64,000 nucleotides of DNA from an uncultured Burkholderiales bacterium (GCA_937891045.1 CALBEV010000028.1:1-64000); one strand, 5' to 3'. Shown: positions 37,809-46,518, counted from the stretch's first letter. Translations and numbers: made by a program. Notes: generated from the sequence alone by a model not told the origin.

Positions 37809-38701
37809 CCCTGGGTCAGTTCGAAGCCCGCCACCTTGTCTTGTCCCATCAACTGCACCATTTGAGGCAAAGCCTCTTTCAATTGGTCGTGCAAGGTAAA
37901 GGGCGGGTTGATCACCACCACGCCACTTTCCACCAGACCTAATCGCTTCAAGGGATCACCGGTCACGGCCTCTGTACGCGCCCCAGACTTGATGCGCAAA
38001 GTGGCGTGCAACCAAGGTTTGTCGGCTTGCTTGGCCAGATTGATCAAATGCCTTGGCAGGCTGTGCGCTTGCGGCCGAGGGATGATGGGGTACCACACCA
38101 CAAAAGTACCGGTGGCAAAACGTTGGATGCCCATGGACACGGTGACCGCCACGCGCTCGTAGTCGAGTTTGATTTCATAGCTGGGGTCGATGAACACCAC
38201 ACCACGACGCGTGGGCGGGGGCAAAAACTTGGGCAAGCCATTGAAGCCGTCTTCATGCAACACCGCCACTTGCCTGCCGACCCGCAATTCATCCACATTG
38301 GTTTGCAAGGTGCGGATGTCGGTGGGGTGCATCTCGAACAATTTCAGCTTGTCTTGTTCGCGCAGCAAATGCTGGGCGATGAAGGGCGAGCCGGGGTAGT
38401 TCAGCAAGCCGCCCTTGGGATTGAAGTGGTCCAACACGGCGCGGTAAGCCTGCAAAGCCGGGGCCATCGGACCGGCCAGTTTGGATTTGTTGCGCATTAA
38501 CGCCAACAAGCCCTCTTGGGCTTCACCACTTTGCTGTGCATCCGGACCGTCCAAGCGGTACAAACCGGGCCCTGAATGGGTGTCCAACGCCGTGAAACCC
38601 ACCTCTTTGAGTGCTAAATGATGCATAACGGCAATCAAAACCGTGTGTTTGAGGACATCGGCATGGTTGCCGGCGTGAAAGGCATGGCGGTAACTGAACA
38701 T
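37805..38701 (-). CDS. rlmJ: 23S rRNA (adenine2030-N6)-methyltransferase RlmJ
   Basis: A 298-residue SAM-dependent methyltransferase that modifies A2030 of 23S rRNA in E. coli. The start ATG at 38701 gives the family's exact N-terminus MFSYRHAFHAGNHADVLKH. GGLLNYPGSP, FEMHPTD and VFIDPSYE are conserved, the last being the catalytic DPPY-type motif in its DPSY form, and NPPFTLHDQL lies near the end. The frame is open for another 36 codons upstream, but that extension runs into the rplM promoter region and is not family-like. Confidence 0.93.
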   Translation of the reverse strand: MFSYRHAFHAGNHADVLKHTVLIAVMHHLALKEVGFTALDTHSGPGLYRLDGPDAQQSGEAQEGLLALMRNKSKLAGPMAPALQAYRAVLDHFNPKGGLLNYPGSPFIAQHLLREQDKLKLFEMHPTDIRTLQTNVDELRVGRQVAVLHEDGFNGLPKFLPPPTRRGVVFIDPSYEIKLDYERVAVTVSMGIQRFATGTFVVWYPIIPRPQAHSLPRHLINLAKQADKPWLHATLRIKSGARTEAVTGDPLKRLGLVESGVVVINPPFTLHDQLKEALPQMVQLMGQDKVAGFELTQG

Positions 38702-38749
38702 GCCCCCATGGTAACCGCCAGGGCTTGTGGACAGGAAAAGGGGTGGAAA

Positions 38750-38764
38750 TGCCATAGAATGGCA
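38750..38764 (+). promoter_or_regulatory. Palindrome over the probable -10 of the rplM-rpsI promoter
   Basis: TGCCAT (38750-38755), AGA, ATGGCA (38759-38764) is a perfect inverted repeat. It includes TAGAAT (38755-38760), the best -10-like hexamer in the 176-base gap between rlmJ and rplM. No good -35 hexamer sits 17 bases upstream. It may be an operator or part of a stem in the leader. The remaining leader (38765-38877) contains no other feature I can name. Confidence 0.35.
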
Positions 38765-38877
38765 GGCTTCGCAGCGAACAAGGTCCCGCGGCGAGGAATT
38801 CACCCCCACCTAAGAGGTTCTCATCAGAAGAACGCCGACCGTGGAAAAGGACCCCACAACCCACTCTAGGAAAACAC

Positions 38878-39306
38878 ATGTCCACCTTCAGCGCAAAACC
38901 CGCTGACGTGACGCATGAGTGGTTTGTGATTGACGCCACCGACAAGGTGCTCGGACGGATTGCCAGCGAAGCAGCCCTCCGTTTACGCGGCAAGCACAAA
39001 GCCATTTATACGCCTCACGTCGATACCGGCGACTACATCGTTGTCATCAATGCATCCAAAATCCGTGTCACGGGCAACAAAGCCTTGGACAAGATGTACC
39101 ACCGCCATTCTGGCTACCCCGGTGGCATCTCCAGCATCAACTTCCGCGACATGCAAGCCAAGCACCCTGGCCGTGCGCTGGAAAAAGCGGTCAAAGGCAT
39201 GCTGCCCAAAGGTCCTTTGGGTTTCGCCATGATCAAAAAGCTCAAGGTGTACGGCGGTGCCGAGCATCCCCATACGGCCCAACAGCCTAAAACGCTGGAC
39301 ATCTAA
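38878..39306 (+). CDS. rplM: 50S ribosomal protein L13
   Basis: Large-subunit ribosomal protein of 142 residues with the L13 motifs [30 protein letters not shown] and [10 protein letters not shown], and the typical C-terminus [12 protein letters not shown]. It is followed 11 bases later by rpsI, the universal L13-S9 operon. Confidence 0.98.
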   Translation: MSTFSAKPADVTHEWFVIDATDKVLGRIASEAALRLRGKHKAIYTPHVDTGDYIVVINASKIRVTGNKALDKMYHRHSGYPGGISSINFRDMQAKHPGRALEKAVKGMLPKGPLGFAMIKKLKVYGGAEHPHTAQQPKTLDI

Positions 39307-39317
39307 GGAGCTATGAA

Positions 39318-39710
39318 ATGATTGGTGATTGGAACAATGGCACCGGCCGTCGCAAATCCAGCGTCGCCCGCGTGTTTCTCAAAAAAGGCTCAGGCCACAT
39401 CAAGATCAATGGCAAAGACATCGCCGAGTACTTCGGTCGTCAAACCTCCATCATGATCACCAAACAACCGTTGTTGCTGACCCAGCACGGCGAGTCGTTT
39501 GACATCCAAATCAACGTGCAAGGCGGTGGTGAATCTGGCCAAGCGGGCGCTGCCCGCCACGGCATCACCCGCGCTTTGATTGATTACGACGCATCCCTCA
39601 AACCCGTGCTGTCCGCAGCCGGTTTTGTCACCCGCGATGCGCGTGAAGTGGAACGTAAAAAGGTCGGTTTGCACGGTGCTCGTCGCCGCAAGCAGTTCAG
39701 CAAACGCTGA
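39318..39710 (+). CDS. rpsI: 30S ribosomal protein S9
   Basis: Small-subunit ribosomal protein of 130 residues with [14 protein letters not shown] near the N-terminus and the basic C-terminal tail [18 protein letters not shown], whose last residues reach the ribosomal P site. It is co-transcribed with rplM and ended by a terminator. Confidence 0.98.
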   Translation: MIGDWNNGTGRRKSSVARVFLKKGSGHIKINGKDIAEYFGRQTSIMITKQPLLLTQHGESFDIQINVQGGGESGQAGAARHGITRALIDYDASLKPVLSAAGFVTRDAREVERKKVGLHGARRRKQFSKR

Positions 39711-39736
39711 TCTTTGAGGGCCCTTGGGGCCTCCTC

Positions 39737-39771
39737 AAGCCGCTGGTGGCCTGGCCCCGGCGGCTTTTTTC
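39737..39771 (+). terminator. Rho-independent terminator after rplM-rpsI
   Basis: AAGCCGCTGG (39737-39746) pairs with CCGGCGGCTT (39757-39766; one T-G wobble) over a ten-base loop and runs into T residues to 39770. Confidence 0.9.
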
Positions 39772-39799
39772 TTGGGGTTTGTATAACCTTGCTGCGGAA

Positions 39800-39824
39800 A
39801 TTGTTGACTGAAATACGTTACTAT
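39800..39824 (+). promoter_or_regulatory. Candidate IscR type 1 operator upstream of erpA
   Basis: The 25-base segment matches 20 of 25 positions of the E. coli IscR type 1 consensus as I remember it: ATTGTT (5 of 6), GACT (4 of 4), GAAAT (5 of 5), ACGT (1 of 4) and TACTAT (5 of 6). The weak part is the inner right half. TACTAT (39819-39824) also resembles a -10 hexamer. ErpA genes are known IscR targets in E. coli. Confidence 0.45.
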
Positions 39825-39862
39825 TCACTTCATCTGATGAATCACCTGTTTTGGAGCTCGCC

Positions 39863-40228
39863 ATGAGTGCATTAGCCGAATCCCTGCCCACCGCCATGCC
39901 CGAACCGATTGTTTTCACCGACAGTGCTGCCGCCAAAGTGGCTGACCTGATTGCTGAAGAAGGCAATCCCGACTTGAAACTGCGCGTGTTTGTGCAAGGC
40001 GGCGGTTGCTCTGGCTTTCAATACGGCTTCACGTTCGACGAAATCACCAACGAAGACGACACCACCATGACCAAAAATGGCGTGTCCTTGCTGGTTGATG
40101 CCATGAGCTACCAATACCTGTTGGGCGCTGAAATTGACTATAAAGAAGACCTGCAAGGCGCTCAGTTCGTCATCAAGAACCCCAACGCCACCTCCACCTG
40201 CGGTTGCGGTTCATCTTTCTCTGCATGA
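39863..40228 (+). CDS. erpA: Iron-sulfur cluster insertion protein ErpA
   Basis: A-type Fe-S carrier (121 residues) that delivers clusters to target enzymes. The three cluster ligands are present: C49 (GGGCSGF), C113 and C115 (TCGCGSSF). ATG at 39863 was chosen for its ribosome site (GGAG at 39852-39855); the in-frame ATG-less extension from 39851 would have no such site. A strong hairpin terminator follows. Confidence 0.95.
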   Translation: MSALAESLPTAMPEPIVFTDSAAAKVADLIAEEGNPDLKLRVFVQGGGCSGFQYGFTFDEITNEDDTTMTKNGVSLLVDAMSYQYLLGAEIDYKEDLQGAQFVIKNPNATSTCGCGSSFSA

Positions 40229-40244
40229 GTTTTTAGAGCGCAAC

Positions 40245-40273
40245 AAAAAAAGGGCCGCTTCGCGGCCTTTTTT
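40245..40273 (+). terminator. Bidirectional terminator between erpA and anmK
   Basis: An A run, then GGCCG (40253-40257) pairing with CGGCC (40263-40267) around CTTCG, then a T run. Because of the flanking A and T runs it can end both erpA (plus) and anmK (minus), which converge here. Confidence 0.92.
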
Positions 40274-40290
40274 ATGGGGCTTGCCAACCC

Positions 40291-41394
40291 TCATGCTGGA
40301 TAGATGGCACCCAGTACCCGAGGACCGCGAGCACCCGTCACGGCAGGCAGATTGCCGGGCAGGTTCAAGAGGGTTTGCCGCGCCAACCATGCGAAGGCCG
40401 CAGCCTCCACTTGCAAAGGCGGCAAACCGTGGGCTTCGGTAGACGCCACGTCCACCTCAGGCAAGGCTTGGCTGAGCAAGGACATCAGGTGTTGGTTGTA
40501 AGCGCCGCCGCCACACACCAGCAAACGTTTGGCTGTGGGTGCATGGCGAAGAACATCTTGTGCACACGTCTGCACAGTCAGTGCAGCCAAGGTGGCTTGC
40601 ACATCTGCTGCCGACAATGCAGGCACGGCACTCAAATGCGCTTGCAACCAGTCTGCATGGAACAGATCTCGGCCCGTGCTTTTGGGAGGAGGCGCATTAA
40701 AGAACGGGTCGTTCATGAAGCGGATCAACAAGGCTTGCGATACCTTTCCAGAAGCAGCCCATTGACCAAGGTGGTCGTAGTTTTGACCCAGGTGCTGATG
40801 GCACCACAGGTCCATCAACACATTGCCTGGCCCGCAGTCAAAGCCCAGAACCTTGTCAGGTTGCAAGATGCTGATGTTGCTCATGCCCCCGATGTTGAGC
40901 ACCGCAACGGTTTCTTCGGCATGTCCAAAAACAGCTTGGTGAAAAGCTGGCACCAAGGGCGCACCTTGGCCACCTGCGGCCACATCGCGGGCGCGGAAAT
41001 CGGCCACCACGCTGATGCCAGTTTGCTCGGCCAGCAACGCCGGGTTGTTCAATTGCAAGGTGTAGCCCACGCCATCGTGCATTTGAGGCTGGTGCCGCAC
41101 AGTTTGGCCATGGGCGCCAATGGCTGCAATCGCTTGTGCTGGGTGATTGGTTGTGCGCAGCAGGCTGTGAACCGCTTGCGAATAAAGCGCCACCAAGGCA
41201 TTGGCTGACAACGCGGCCAAATGCAATTCATGGGGTCCTGTTTGGTTCAGCTGCAAGAAATGTTCACGCAGTGTTTGGGGCATGGGCACCGCCACATGGG
41301 CCAAGCAATGAAAACCTTCAGCGGTATCCACCAGCACCGCATCGACACCATCTAAGGATGTGCCGGACATCACGCCAATGAACAGCGTGGACAT
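40291..41394 (-). CDS. anmK: Anhydro-N-acetylmuramic acid kinase
   Basis: Kinase of peptidoglycan recycling (367 residues) that cleaves and phosphorylates 1,6-anhydro-MurNAc to MurNAc-6-phosphate. The N-terminal phosphate-binding motif GVMSGTSLDGVDAVLVD follows the start directly, and GAHGQTVRHQP, LNIGGMSNIS and CGPGNVLMD are conserved family segments. ATG at 41394 was chosen; the earlier ATG at 41421 would overlap the upstream M23 gene by 20 bases. It lies seven bases after the M23 stop on the same strand, so the two genes probably form a cell-wall operon. Confidence 0.94.
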   Translation of the reverse strand: MSTLFIGVMSGTSLDGVDAVLVDTAEGFHCLAHVAVPMPQTLREHFLQLNQTGPHELHLAALSANALVALYSQAVHSLLRTTNHPAQAIAAIGAHGQTVRHQPQMHDGVGYTLQLNNPALLAEQTGISVVADFRARDVAAGGQGAPLVPAFHQAVFGHAEETVAVLNIGGMSNISILQPDKVLGFDCGPGNVLMDLWCHQHLGQNYDHLGQWAASGKVSQALLIRFMNDPFFNAPPPKSTGRDLFHADWLQAHLSAVPALSAADVQATLAALTVQTCAQDVLRHAPTAKRLLVCGGGAYNQHLMSLLSQALPEVDVASTEAHGLPPLQVEAAAFAWLARQTLLNLPGNLPAVTGARGPRVLGAIYPA

Positions 41395-41401
41395 GGAAGG
41401 A

Positions 41402-42778
41402 TCAGGGTGGGGTGTTGGCAAAGGCGACAGCCGAAGCGCTCAGCTGTTGTGCTACTTCTTTGGCTTGGAGGTTGAAACGCTCACGCGCATGAGCTGGCAC
41501 AGGAATGGTTTCGCTTTGCTTTGCCAGCAGCAAGGGGTCTTGGTGGCGACCATTGACACGGAATTCAAAATGCAAATGCGGACCCGTGGCCCAGCCGGTA
41601 GCGCCAACCAAGCCAATGACTTGCCCTTGGTTGACACGCTGGCCACGCTTGACCAACACTTTGCTGAGGTGGGCATAGACCGTGCTGTGACCATTGTTGT
41701 GCTTGATCACGATGGCATTGCCATAGCCGCCCATGGTGCCCGCGCTCTCCACCATGCCGAGACCCACATTGCGCACAGGGGTCCCTTTGGCTGCGGCGTA
41801 GTCCACGCCCAAATGGGCTCGCCACTCTTGCAAGATCGGGTGAAAGCGCATTTTGAAACCACTGCTCACGCGAGAAAAAGCCAAAGGAGAAGCCAGATAG
41901 ACGCGGCGCAAACTTTGGCCGTCCAAGTTGTAATAGCCGCCTTGTTTATCCGCTGCCTCTTGAAACCACATGGCTTGGTAGCTCTTGCCTTTGTTGACAA
42001 ATTCTGCACTCAGGACACGACCTGATTTCAAAATTTCGCCATCGGCTTCTAAACTTTCGTAGCTGACAGTGAAGCGATCACCTTTGCGCAATGCGCGATG
42101 AAAATCGATATCGCCACTGAAAATTTCTGCCAATTGAACAGCAATGCTGTCAGGGATGCGGGCGTCATCGGTGGCAGCAAACAATGAGCTCTGTATCAGC
42201 CCACCAGACAAACGCACAGATGATTTAAGTGGGCCAGTGTCACGAAAAGCGCTGTAGCCGGCGTCGGTCTTTTCGATCACCAAGCGCTCAAAGCTGGTAC
42301 TGCTGTCGGTGGTCCAACGAACGGTCAGCTTGAGCAAGTGGTTGTCACCATCAGACTCGGCATTGAGCAAACGACCGGCACGACCGAGCAGGTTGTCACG
42401 CACCAAGGGATTGCTACGCAAGAAATCAGCTGCAGCCTTGTCAACCACACCAAGTCGCATGAGCAAACTGTCAGCCGTGTCATTCGAGCGGGACGCATCA
42501 GACCGGTACAGGCGCATGCCATTGCTGGTCAGGCTCTGAATTTGACTGTCTGTAGAGAGTGTGGAGACTGCTTCAACCAATTGTTGAATCTGCACCGGTT
42601 GTTCAAAACGGCTCAGACCCGCCACGGCGAAAGCGCCACCTGCGCCAAGCATCAATACCGCACCAATGCGCCATACCCATGCGCGGGCATTTGGCAGGTT
42701 CTCGGTTGATTCTGAAGGGGCCAGTTGTTGCAATTCAGTCGTCCAAAAAAGCGAGATGACAAGCGCTGCACAAGGCAT
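41402..42778 (-). CDS. M23 (LytM/MepM-type) peptidoglycan endopeptidase
   Basis: A 458-residue membrane-anchored peptidase. A short cytoplasmic N-terminus is followed by a single helix (about 37-55), then a periplasmic region. The zinc peptidase domain spans about 305-420 with H322 and D326 (HLGVDYA) and H401-L-H403 (GPHLHFEF). An OapA-/LysM-like segment precedes it. MepM-type enzymes cut peptide cross-links to allow wall growth. It shares a short divergent promoter region with tyrS. No partner activator gene is nearby. Confidence 0.9.
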   Translation of the reverse strand: MPCAALVISLFWTTELQQLAPSESTENLPNARAWVWRIGAVLMLGAGGAFAVAGLSRFEQPVQIQQLVEAVSTLSTDSQIQSLTSNGMRLYRSDASRSNDTADSLLMRLGVVDKAAADFLRSNPLVRDNLLGRAGRLLNAESDGDNHLLKLTVRWTTDSSTSFERLVIEKTDAGYSAFRDTGPLKSSVRLSGGLIQSSLFAATDDARIPDSIAVQLAEIFSGDIDFHRALRKGDRFTVSYESLEADGEILKSGRVLSAEFVNKGKSYQAMWFQEAADKQGGYYNLDGQSLRRVYLASPLAFSRVSSGFKMRFHPILQEWRAHLGVDYAAAKGTPVRNVGLGMVESAGTMGGYGNAIVIKHNNGHSTVYAHLSKVLVKRGQRVNQGQVIGLVGATGWATGPHLHFEFRVNGRHQDPLLLAKQSETIPVPAHARERFNLQAKEVAQQLSASAVAFANTPP

Positions 42779-42804
42779 GGCGCTTTAGAATGAAAGGCTC
42801 TTGG

Positions 42805-42856
42805 GTTGGTAGACCCCCTAAAGGCTTCATCCAACACTTGGGGGGTGCAGTATACA
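42805..42856. promoter_or_regulatory. Divergent tyrS/M23 promoter region with pseudoknot-capable repeats
   Basis: Two overlapping complementary pairs are interleaved: GTTGG (42805-42809) with CCAAC (42831-42835), and ACCCCC (42813-42818) with GGGGGT (42841-42846), an A-B-A'-B' order. Beside them AGTATACAGT gives -10-like hexamers on both strands: TATACA on plus (42851-42856) and TATACT on minus (42854-42849). On the minus strand a weak TTTGGA lies 17 bases upstream of TATACT. If that promoter is used, the repeats fall in the leader of the M23 gene rather than in that of tyrS. Confidence 0.35.
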
Positions 42857-42890
42857 GTGCAATCCTGCTCCTCCAAAATCGAAAAGACTT

Positions 42891-44123
42891 ATGAATCAAG
42901 CACCTGAAACACAAACCTCATTGTCTTCGCATATTCAGCACGCCTTGAGCGTGTCGCGTCGGGGTTGTGAAGAATTGCTGCCCCAAGACGAATGGGTGAA
43001 AAAACTGGTGCGCTCCGAAGCCACGGGCCAGCCTTTGCGCATCAAATTGGGCTTGGACCCGACCGCGCCCGACATCCACATTGGCCACACCGTGGTGCTG
43101 AACAAAATGCGCCAGTTGCAGGACTTGGGCCATCAAGTCATCTTTTTGATCGGCGACTTCACCTCCATGATTGGCGACCCTTCTGGGCGCAACAGCACCC
43201 GCCCACCCTTGACGGCAGAGCAAATCAAGGCCAACGCCGACACTTATTACAAGCAAGCCAGCATGGTGTTGGACCCGGCCAAAACCGAGATTCGCTACAA
43301 CAGTGAATGGAGCGACCCGCTGGGGGCGCGCGGCATGATTCAGCTGGCAGCCAAGTACAACGTGGCCCGCATGATCGAACGCGACGACTTCCACAAACGC
43401 TTTCACAGCGGCCAATCGATCAGCGTGCACGAGTTTTTATACCCCTTGATGCAAGGCTATGACAGCGTGGCCTTGAAAAGCGATTTGGAGTTGGGCGGCA
43501 CCGACCAAAAATTCAACTTGCTCATGGGACGCCATTTGCAGCAGGAGTACGGCCAAGAGCCGCAATGCATCTTGACCATGCCTTTGCTCGAAGGCTTGGA
43601 CGGCGTGGACAAAATGTCCAAAAGCAAAAACAACTACATCGCCATCACCGAAGAAGCCAACACCATGTTTGCCAAGGTGCTGTCCATCAGCGACACCCTG
43701 ATGTGGCGTTGGTTCACTTTGCTGAGTTTTCAAAGCTTGGAAGCCATTGCCGCATTGAAGGCGGAGGTCGACGGTGGGCGCAATCCGCGCGACGCCAAGG
43801 TGATGCTGGCCAAAGAAATCACCACCCGTTTTCACAACGCCACCTTGGCCGATGCCGCCGAACAAGATTTTGTGAACCGCAGCAAAGGCGGTATTCCGGA
43901 TGTGATTCCCGATGTGCACATCGGTGGCGCACCGCTGGGCATTGCAGCCTTGTTGAAAGCGGCGGGTTTGGCACCCTCTACCAGCGAAGCCAATCGCTTG
44001 ATCGAAGGAGGTGGTGTGCGCATTGAAGGCAGCGTGGTCAGCGACAAAGCCCTGAAGCTCGATGCAGGTGTGCACGTGGTGCAAGTGGGCAAACGCAAAT
44101 TCGCCCGCGTGCACTTGAGTTGA
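42891..44123 (+). CDS. tyrS: Tyrosyl-tRNA synthetase
   Basis: Class I aminoacyl-tRNA synthetase (410 residues) charging tRNA-Tyr. The HIGH-type signature is in LDPTAPDIHIGHTVVL (about 55-70), KMSKS near 240 and an S4 RNA-binding domain closes the protein (SEANRLIEGGGVRIEG). It is the TyrRS form with the HIGH motif seen in many proteobacteria and distinct from the E. coli HVGH form. The cation efflux gene follows after 31 bases. Confidence 0.97.
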   Translation: MNQAPETQTSLSSHIQHALSVSRRGCEELLPQDEWVKKLVRSEATGQPLRIKLGLDPTAPDIHIGHTVVLNKMRQLQDLGHQVIFLIGDFTSMIGDPSGRNSTRPPLTAEQIKANADTYYKQASMVLDPAKTEIRYNSEWSDPLGARGMIQLAAKYNVARMIERDDFHKRFHSGQSISVHEFLYPLMQGYDSVALKSDLELGGTDQKFNLLMGRHLQQEYGQEPQCILTMPLLEGLDGVDKMSKSKNNYIAITEEANTMFAKVLSISDTLMWRWFTLLSFQSLEAIAALKAEVDGGRNPRDAKVMLAKEITTRFHNATLADAAEQDFVNRSKGGIPDVIPDVHIGGAPLGIAALLKAAGLAPSTSEANRLIEGGGVRIEGSVVSDKALKLDAGVHVVQVGKRKFARVHLS

Positions 44124-44154
44124 CACGCTGCGTGTTCAACCGAGAACCCAGCCC

Positions 44155-45078
44155 ATGAACTTGTTCACCAAGGTGTCCCCGAAAACCCTGCTGTGGGCCT
44201 CGGTGGTCGTGGCCATCATCACCATCGTGATGAAAACCATGGCGTGGTACATCACCGATTCTGTGGGCCTGCTGTCGGATGCCATGGAGTCGTTTGTGAA
44301 TTTGGCCAGCGCTATTTTTGCGTTGGTCATGGTCACGGTGGCGCAGCAGCCGGCTGATGAAGAACACCCCTACGGTCACCACAAGGCCGAGTATTTTTCT
44401 TCGGGCTTTGAAGGCATTCTCATCGTAGGTGCCGCCGCCGCCATCATCTGGGCCTCGGCGCACCGCTTGTTCGACCCCCAGCCTGTGGCGTCGCTGGGTT
44501 GGGGCTTGGCTTTGTCGGTGGCCAGTTCAGCGCTGAATGGTTTGCTGGCCTGGGTGATGTTTGGCGCGGCCAAGGTGCATCGCTCCATCGCTTTGGAAGC
44601 CGATGCCCGGCATTTGGTCACCGATGTGTGGACCTCGGGTGGCGTGGTCATCGGCCTGACCTTGGTCTATTTCACGGGCTGGTTGTGGCTCGATGCCGTG
44701 GTCGCCATGGGTGTCGCCTTGAATATTTTGAAAGAAGGGGTGCGGCTGATTTGGCGTTCCTCACAAGGCCTGATGGACGAGGCCGTCGAGCCCGAGGTCT
44801 TGGGTCAAATCAGAGAAGTGCTGGATGGTTTCGAGCACATGCGGGGTGAGGTGCACATCATTCGTTTCGACCATGTGGTGTCGCGCCGCGCTGGGCAACG
44901 TCGGTTTGTGGACATGCACATGCACATGCCGTCCAGTTGGTCTTTGGGTCGCGCGGCCGCATTGCGCACCAGCGTCGAGCAAGCGCTGATGAGTGCGGTA
45001 CCGGGCTTGCGTGCTTCCATCCAACTACTGCCCAATGACGTGGAAGCGCATTTTGACGATGTGCGGGATTTGAAGTAG
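44155..45078 (+). CDS. Cation diffusion facilitator (CDF) metal efflux protein
   Basis: A 307-residue inner-membrane metal/proton antiporter of the CDF family. About six helices fill the first 210 residues. Metal-site residues appear in VGLLSDAMESFVN (helix 2) and LEADARHLVTDVWTSG (helix 5), with the loop EEHPYGHHKAEYFSSG between. The cytoplasmic C-terminal domain (about 215-295) has HIIRFDHVVSRRAGQRRFVDMHMHMP, typical for metal-linked dimerisation. Which metal (Zn, Fe, Mn, Co) cannot be assigned. It probably shares the tyrS transcript. Confidence 0.9.
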   Translation: MNLFTKVSPKTLLWASVVVAIITIVMKTMAWYITDSVGLLSDAMESFVNLASAIFALVMVTVAQQPADEEHPYGHHKAEYFSSGFEGILIVGAAAAIIWASAHRLFDPQPVASLGWGLALSVASSALNGLLAWVMFGAAKVHRSIALEADARHLVTDVWTSGGVVIGLTLVYFTGWLWLDAVVAMGVALNILKEGVRLIWRSSQGLMDEAVEPEVLGQIREVLDGFEHMRGEVHIIRFDHVVSRRAGQRRFVDMHMHMPSSWSLGRAAALRTSVEQALMSAVPGLRASIQLLPNDVEAHFDDVRDLK

Positions 45079-45105
45079 AGCATTCACCCTTGCTTGCAAA
45101 GCATG

Positions 45106-45120
45106 GGTTGATAATCAACC
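45106..45120 (+). promoter_or_regulatory. Palindrome abutting the dbpA start codon
   Basis: GGTTGAT (45106-45112), A, ATCAACC (45114-45120) is a perfect inverted repeat that ends on the base before the ATG at 45121. It contains GATAAT (45110-45115), a -10-like hexamer. No Shine-Dalgarno sequence is present. It may be an operator over a promoter giving a nearly leaderless message, or an RNA hairpin at the start codon. Confidence 0.5.
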
Positions 45121-46518
45121 ATGTCTTCCTCTTTCAAAACGCTTTCTCTTTCACCCGACACCCTCAACAACCTGGATCAACTTGGTTATACCGAGATGAC
45201 CGCGATTCAAGCCGCCAGTTTGCCGCTGGCTTTAGCGGGCCAAGACTTGATTGCACAAGCCAGCACGGGCAGCGGCAAAACCGCCGCATTTGGCTTGCCA
45301 CTGGTTGAAAAACTCACCGCCAATTTTCATGCGGTGCAAGGCTTGGTGATGTGCCCCACACGCGAGTTGGCCGACCAAGTCACCACGGAAATTCGCCGCT
45401 TGGCCAGAGCCACGGCCAACATCAAAGTGGTCACCTTGTGCGGTGGCGTGGCTTTGCGCGGTCAAGAGCAAAGCCTGCAACACGGGGCGCATGTGGTGGT
45501 GGGCACGCCGGGTCGCATCCTCGACCACTTGACGCGCGGCAACCTGCGCTTGGATTCCGTCAAAACCTTGGTGCTGGATGAAGCCGACCGCATGCTCGAC
45601 ATGGGCTTCTTCGACGACATGAAGCAACTGATTCAGCAGTGCCCGCCCAAGCGACAAACCCTGTTGTTCTCGGCCACCTACCCCGAAGGTATTGCCAAGA
45701 TCGCGTCGCAGTTCATGCGCGAACCGCAAACCGTGAAAGTGCAAACCGTGCACCAGCCCGACAAAATCCGGCAGGTGTTTTACGAGGTGCGTGAAGACGA
45801 GCGTCTGCATGCCGTGTCTTTGTTGCTGAACCATTTCCGACCCGAATCCACGCTGGCCTTTTGCAACACCAAACAGCAATGCCGCGAACTGCTGGCCGTG
45901 TTGCAAGCCCAAGGCTTTGATGCGTTGGCGTTGTACGGCGAATTGGATCAGCGCGAACGCGATCAAGTGTTGGTGCAGTTTGCCAATCGTTCATGCTCGG
46001 TGTTGGTGGCCACCGATGTGGCCGCGCGTGGCCTGGACATCAGTCAACTCAATGCTGTCATCAATGTGGATGTGACCCCCGACGCTGAAATTCACATTCA
46101 TCGCATTGGGCGCACGGGTCGCGCCGACGCCCAAGGTTTGGCGCTCACCCTGGCCAGTTTGGACGAGATGGGTGCCGTGGGTCGCATCGAAGTGCTGCAA
46201 TCCCAAACCTCCCAATGGGCATCTTTGGACACCTTGTCACCGGCCTCAGATGAGCCGCTGCAAGCCCCGATGCGCACCTTGCAAATTGTGGGTGGACGCA
46301 AAGAAAAAATCCGTCCAGGCGATGTGTTGGGGGCCATGACCGGTGAAGCGGGCTTCAACGCAGATCAAATTGGCAAGATCAATGTGAATGAGTTTTCCAC
46401 CTACGTGGCGGTGGACCGCGCCATTGCCGCCACGGCGGTTGAGCGTTTGGCCAAAGGCCGCATCAAGGGCAAGAGTGTTCGGGTGCGCTTGTTAGACGAC
46501 GAGGCGGATCAACGGTAG
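45121..46518 (+). CDS. dbpA: ATP-dependent RNA helicase DbpA
   Basis: DEAD-box helicase (465 residues) acting in late 50S assembly through hairpin 92 of 23S rRNA. Q motif near 20-30 (GYTEMTAIQAASLP), Walker A ASTGSGKTAAF, PTRELADQ, VLDEADRML (DEAD box), SATYPE and HRIGRTGRA follow in order. The C-terminal DbpA RNA-binding domain (about 390-460, LQIVGGRKEKIRPGDVLGAMTGE) gives specificity. It converges with ybeY; the two genes overlap by ten bases. Confidence 0.95.
   Translation: MSSSFKTLSLSPDTLNNLDQLGYTEMTAIQAASLPLALAGQDLIAQASTGSGKTAAFGLPLVEKLTANFHAVQGLVMCPTRELADQVTTEIRRLARATANIKVVTLCGGVALRGQEQSLQHGAHVVVGTPGRILDHLTRGNLRLDSVKTLVLDEADRMLDMGFFDDMKQLIQQCPPKRQTLLFSATYPEGIAKIASQFMREPQTVKVQTVHQPDKIRQVFYEVREDERLHAVSLLLNHFRPESTLAFCNTKQQCRELLAVLQAQGFDALALYGELDQRERDQVLVQFANRSCSVLVATDVAARGLDISQLNAVINVDVTPDAEIHIHRIGRTGRADAQGLALTLASLDEMGAVGRIEVLQSQTSQWASLDTLSPASDEPLQAPMRTLQIVGGRKEKIRPGDVLGAMTGEAGFNADQIGKINVNEFSTYVAVDRAIAATAVERLAKGRIKGKSVRVRLLDDEADQR

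Noticed and set aside
38765..38877. Known L13 leader RNA before rplM
   Set aside because: I could not match the structured L13 leaders described in other phyla; only a generic untranslated leader can be supported.
42779..42890. Possible T-box or tyrosine-responsive leader before tyrS
   Set aside because: T-boxes are essentially absent from betaproteobacteria, and neither the T-box consensus bulge nor a terminator/antiterminator pair is present.
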